A DNA stretch of 7,931 nt from Acetobacteraceae bacterium. Its GTDB lineage: Bacteria; Pseudomonadota; Alphaproteobacteria; Acetobacterales; Acetobacteraceae. The stretch is from contig JAFAHH010000025.1 of the NCBI GenBank assembly GCA_019237355.1, positions 1 to 7,931 on the forward strand. Reading direction: 5' to 3'. A program made the position numbers and the translations under genes. Positions 6,864 to 7,931 of this stretch are shown in pieces; the stretch's first letter is position 1; every line of letters begins with the position of its first letter. The notes under the pieces are model-generated. The model made no database searches, was not told where the DNA came from, and saw only the letters and a list, made by a program, of their open reading frames with translations.

Positions 6864-7084
6864 ATGCGTTTTGTTCCCGTCGTGCTTACGATCGCTTCAA
6901 CCTCAGCGCCGGCAATTGCGACCCCCGCTTTATACAATCACGCCGATCGGCACTACTGGGAGCATTGGCACGGGTATCAACGCCAGCGGCGAGATAACCG
7001 GATACTTTTACACGGCCGGCCATCCTGGATCCGGGGAGGCCCCCGGGCATAACCCATGCCTTTCTCTGGAACGGTACCGGCGGT
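6864..7084 (+). pseudogene. Secreted HAF-repeat protein, N-terminal remnant with two frame changes
   Basis: The ATG at 6864 opens a typical signal peptide (MRFVPVVLTIASTSAPAIA, then TPA). The frame is then lost near 6930-6936; the loss of one AC from a TACACA-like run would explain it. The next frame reads LYTITPIGTTG and INASGEITGYFYTAGHPG. Another change near 7040-7049, in a C5G3 run, leads to ITHAFLWNGTGG in a third frame. The NASG..TGY...HAFLW..G pattern is the HAF extracellular repeat, a family found in secreted proteins of soil Proteobacteria, often in many copies per protein. Only about 70 codons remain before the sequence turns into reverse-transcriptase coding DNA near 7080. A plus-strand frame from 6826 to 7275 that runs across this junction is a chance chimera, not a gene. 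The remnant would not give a functional product. Confidence 0.7.
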
Positions 7085-7612
7085 TCTGGGATGCGATGCG
7101 CGATCGGCTGCAGGAGTTTGCACTGACGCTACATCCGGACAAGACCCGCCTGATCGAGTTCGGCCGCCGCGCGGCGAGCCGACACGCCCAACGTGGGCTT
7201 GCAAAACCGGAGACCTTCAATTTCCTCGGATTACCCTCATCTGCGGAAAATCCCGCCAAGGACGCTTTCTCCTGAAAAGGAGGACCCGGCGAGATCGCAT
7301 GCGGGCGAAACTCGGGGAGATCAAAGAGGAACTGCGACAGCGCATGCACGAGCCGATCCCGGAACAGGGGCAGTGGCTCAAGCAGGTCGTTACCGGTTTC
7401 TTCATTACCACGCCGCACCAACTAACAGCACGGCGCTGGAGGCATTCCGCTACTACGTCACGGTCTTGTGGCATAGGACGCTTCGACGACGCAGCCAAAA
7501 GCACACACTGACGTGGGAGCGGATGGGGAAAGTGGCGGACTACTGGCTCCCTCGGCCACGTATCCTTCATCCCTGGCCAAGCGATCGCTTTGCCGTCAGG
7601 CACCCAAGGTAG
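7081..7612 (+). pseudogene. Group II intron reverse transcriptase/maturase, C-terminal fragment, two frameshifts
   Basis: Three successive frames together spell the thumb and maturase (domain X) end of a bacterial group II intron protein. The first (7081 to about 7230) reads RFWDAMRDRLQEFALTLHPD, then KTRLIEFGR and KPETFNFLG. The second (about 7237-7402) reads ICGKSRQGRF, RRDRMRAKLGEIKEELRQRM and PIPEQGQWLKQVV. The third (about 7404-7612) reads LEAFRYYVTVLWHRTLRRRS, LTWERM and DYWLPRPRILHPWPS. A one-base loss at 7231-7238 and another near 7401-7406 explain the frame changes. The conserved FNFLGFTHICGK and GFFNYHA-type segments are broken exactly there. The catalytic YADD motif lies upstream of what is left. 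The stop TAG (7610-7612) touches the first base of domain V. The fragment is non-functional. Confidence 0.88.
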
Positions 7613-7645
7613 GAGCCGAGTGCCCGAATCGGGCCCGCTCGGATC
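7613..7645 (+). ncRNA. Group II intron domain V
   Basis: A 33-nt hairpin begins GAGCCGAG and ends CTCGGATC. It has the AGC catalytic triad at 7614-7616. The upper stem GCCCG/CGGGC closes an AAT loop, with a two-base bulge (CC) on the 3' side before the lower stem. Its size, the AGC triad and the position straight after the maturase stop are diagnostic. One lower-stem pair is G-A, matching other introns of this type whose domain V ends GGATC. The bulge is CC where I would expect AC, a possible decay mark. Confidence 0.75.
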
Positions 7646-7647
7646 TA

Positions 7648-7684
7648 GGCGGGGGAGCCGAGAAATCGGCTTTCCTACCGCGAT
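7648..7684 (+). ncRNA. Group II intron domain VI with branch-point adenosine and 3' end
   Basis: GCGG (7649-7652) pairs with CCGC (7678-7681), GGG (7653-7655) with TCC, and AGCCG (7656-7660) with CGGCT (7667-7671) around the loop AGAAAT. T7676 and A7677 bulge out. A7677 is the likely branch point, 7 nt before the predicted intron end at T7684, the usual distance. Confidence 0.65.
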
Positions 7685-7685
7685 C

Positions 7686-7760
7686 GCTACAGGCAGGCTA
7701 CGGATCGTGCAAGGCGCCGGTCACTTCATTCAGAAGGATCGACCGCAGATCGTGATCGAG
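7686..7760 (+). pseudogene. Alpha/beta hydrolase C-terminal remnant (3' flank of the intron)
   Basis: Directly after the predicted intron end, one frame reads GRLRIVQGAGHFIQKDRPQI then VIE. This is the end of many alpha/beta hydrolases, with the catalytic His in GAGHFIQ (codon 7722-7724). Nothing of the nucleophile elbow or oxyanion hole precedes it. The frame runs on to a stop at 7845-7847, but residues after about 7760 no longer resemble the family. It is not a copy of the intact hydrolase at 3161-4021, whose matching part reads DTGHFALETH. Identification rests on a 20-odd residue stretch. Confidence 0.55.
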
Positions 7761-7931
7761 CCCGAACTCGAGGCAATGCGCGGGACCAAGGTTTCAGAAT
7801 GGGAGCCGTCAGAGCAGCCGCCTCACTCTGCCCGCCCAGTCCGGTGATGGATCGCTCGTCCGAGACGTCGCGTAGGACCATCGTGGCCCCGCACCTCGGG
7901 CGATCCTCTGCAATCAGCGACAGTCAACCAA
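7761..7931. other. Unrecognised right end
   Basis: No gene is supported here. The plus frame from the hydrolase remnant reaches a stop at 7845-7847. On the minus strand one frame gives RPRCGATMVLRDVSDERS near 7850-7905, faintly like small Cys-containing proteins of rhizobia, but it is closed by a stop just upstream and is too short to call. Confidence 0.35.

Larger units (their letters stand above)
7081..7684 (+). mobile_element. Group II intron, 5'-truncated 3' fragment
   Basis: The fragment contains, in order, the last ~180 codons of an intron-encoded reverse transcriptase/maturase, domain V and domain VI. Absent are the 5' boundary (GUGYG), domains I-III, and the reverse-transcriptase palm with its YADD site, so it can neither splice nor move by itself. 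The right end at 7684 is set by domain VI: bulged A7677 and the terminal AT (7683-7684) fit the AY end rule. The left end near 7080 is an abrupt junction with the HAF-repeat remnant. The lack of an HNH endonuclease after the maturase domain, and a stop codon abutting domain V, fit the endonuclease-less bacterial lineages. Confidence 0.8.

Noticed and set aside
6826..7275. A 149-codon plus-strand open frame
   Set aside because: It is a chimera: unrelated leader residues, then out-of-frame HAF-repeat sequence, then an unrelated reverse-transcriptase piece. No ribosome binding site is seen. Its parts are annotated separately as pseudogenes.
7590..7847. An 85-codon plus-strand open frame
   Set aside because: Its first part is a translation of intron domains V and VI and its middle is the hydrolase remnant; it is not a gene of its own.
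7850..7905. Minus-strand RPRCGATMVLRDVSDE peptide as a small Cys-containing protein
   Set aside because: The frame is closed by a stop a few codons upstream, has only one Cys, and its later residues look random.
1..7931. CRISPR array, tRNA, rRNA, replication origin or toxin-antitoxin pair
   Set aside because: No regularly spaced repeats, cloverleaf, rRNA-like sequence, iterons or recognisable small gene pair was seen on reading either strand.

Overview
The window reads as GC-rich alphaproteobacterial DNA, most likely a soil or root-associated Hyphomicrobiales (Bradyrhizobium/Rhodopseudomonas-like). This rests on recognisable protein families and codon style only; no ribosomal or other marker gene is present. 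Positions 1-6468 carry dense, intact genes. From 6469 to the end the DNA is a graveyard of broken genes and a decayed mobile element.

Left block (+ strand, 1-4021). The 3' part of an FAD/[4Fe-4S] subunit gene (PaoB/YagS type, cut by the window edge) is followed by the large molybdenum-cofactor subunit (PaoC/YagR type) and an alpha/beta hydrolase with an Asp nucleophile. Gaps of 19 and 50 nt suggest one operon. The missing [2Fe-2S] subunit (PaoA/YagT type) is expected just upstream of base 1. Together the three subunits would form a molybdo-flavo-iron-sulphur aldehyde or heterocycle oxidoreductase. The hydrolase may act on its substrate or product, which is inference.

Middle block (- strand, 5728-4110). 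A membrane-anchored catalase-fold peroxidase (SrpA-like) and a di-haem cytochrome b561 overlap by 4 nt (ATGA). This fits a translationally coupled peroxide-handling pair at the cytoplasmic membrane. A near-perfect 10+1+10 inverted repeat lies 16 nt before the peroxidase start and is the best regulatory-site candidate in the window. Divergently transcribed at 5995-6468 is a short, complete NTF2-fold protein (DUF1348 family) with a strong Shine-Dalgarno.

Right block (6469-7931). After about 340 nt without a supportable gene comes a sigma70-like promoter and the first ~70 codons of a secreted HAF-repeat protein, broken by two frame changes. It runs directly into a 5'-truncated group II intron. 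What survives of the intron is the thumb/maturase end of its reverse transcriptase (two further -1 frameshifts), a recognisable domain V, and a domain VI with its bulged adenosine. Exactly at the predicted intron 3' end begins the C-terminal tail of an unrelated alpha/beta hydrolase gene, so the two flanks come from different genes.

I found no convincing wholly new system. The most interesting points are the peroxidase-b561 pair with its operator-like palindrome, and the mosaic intron junctions.
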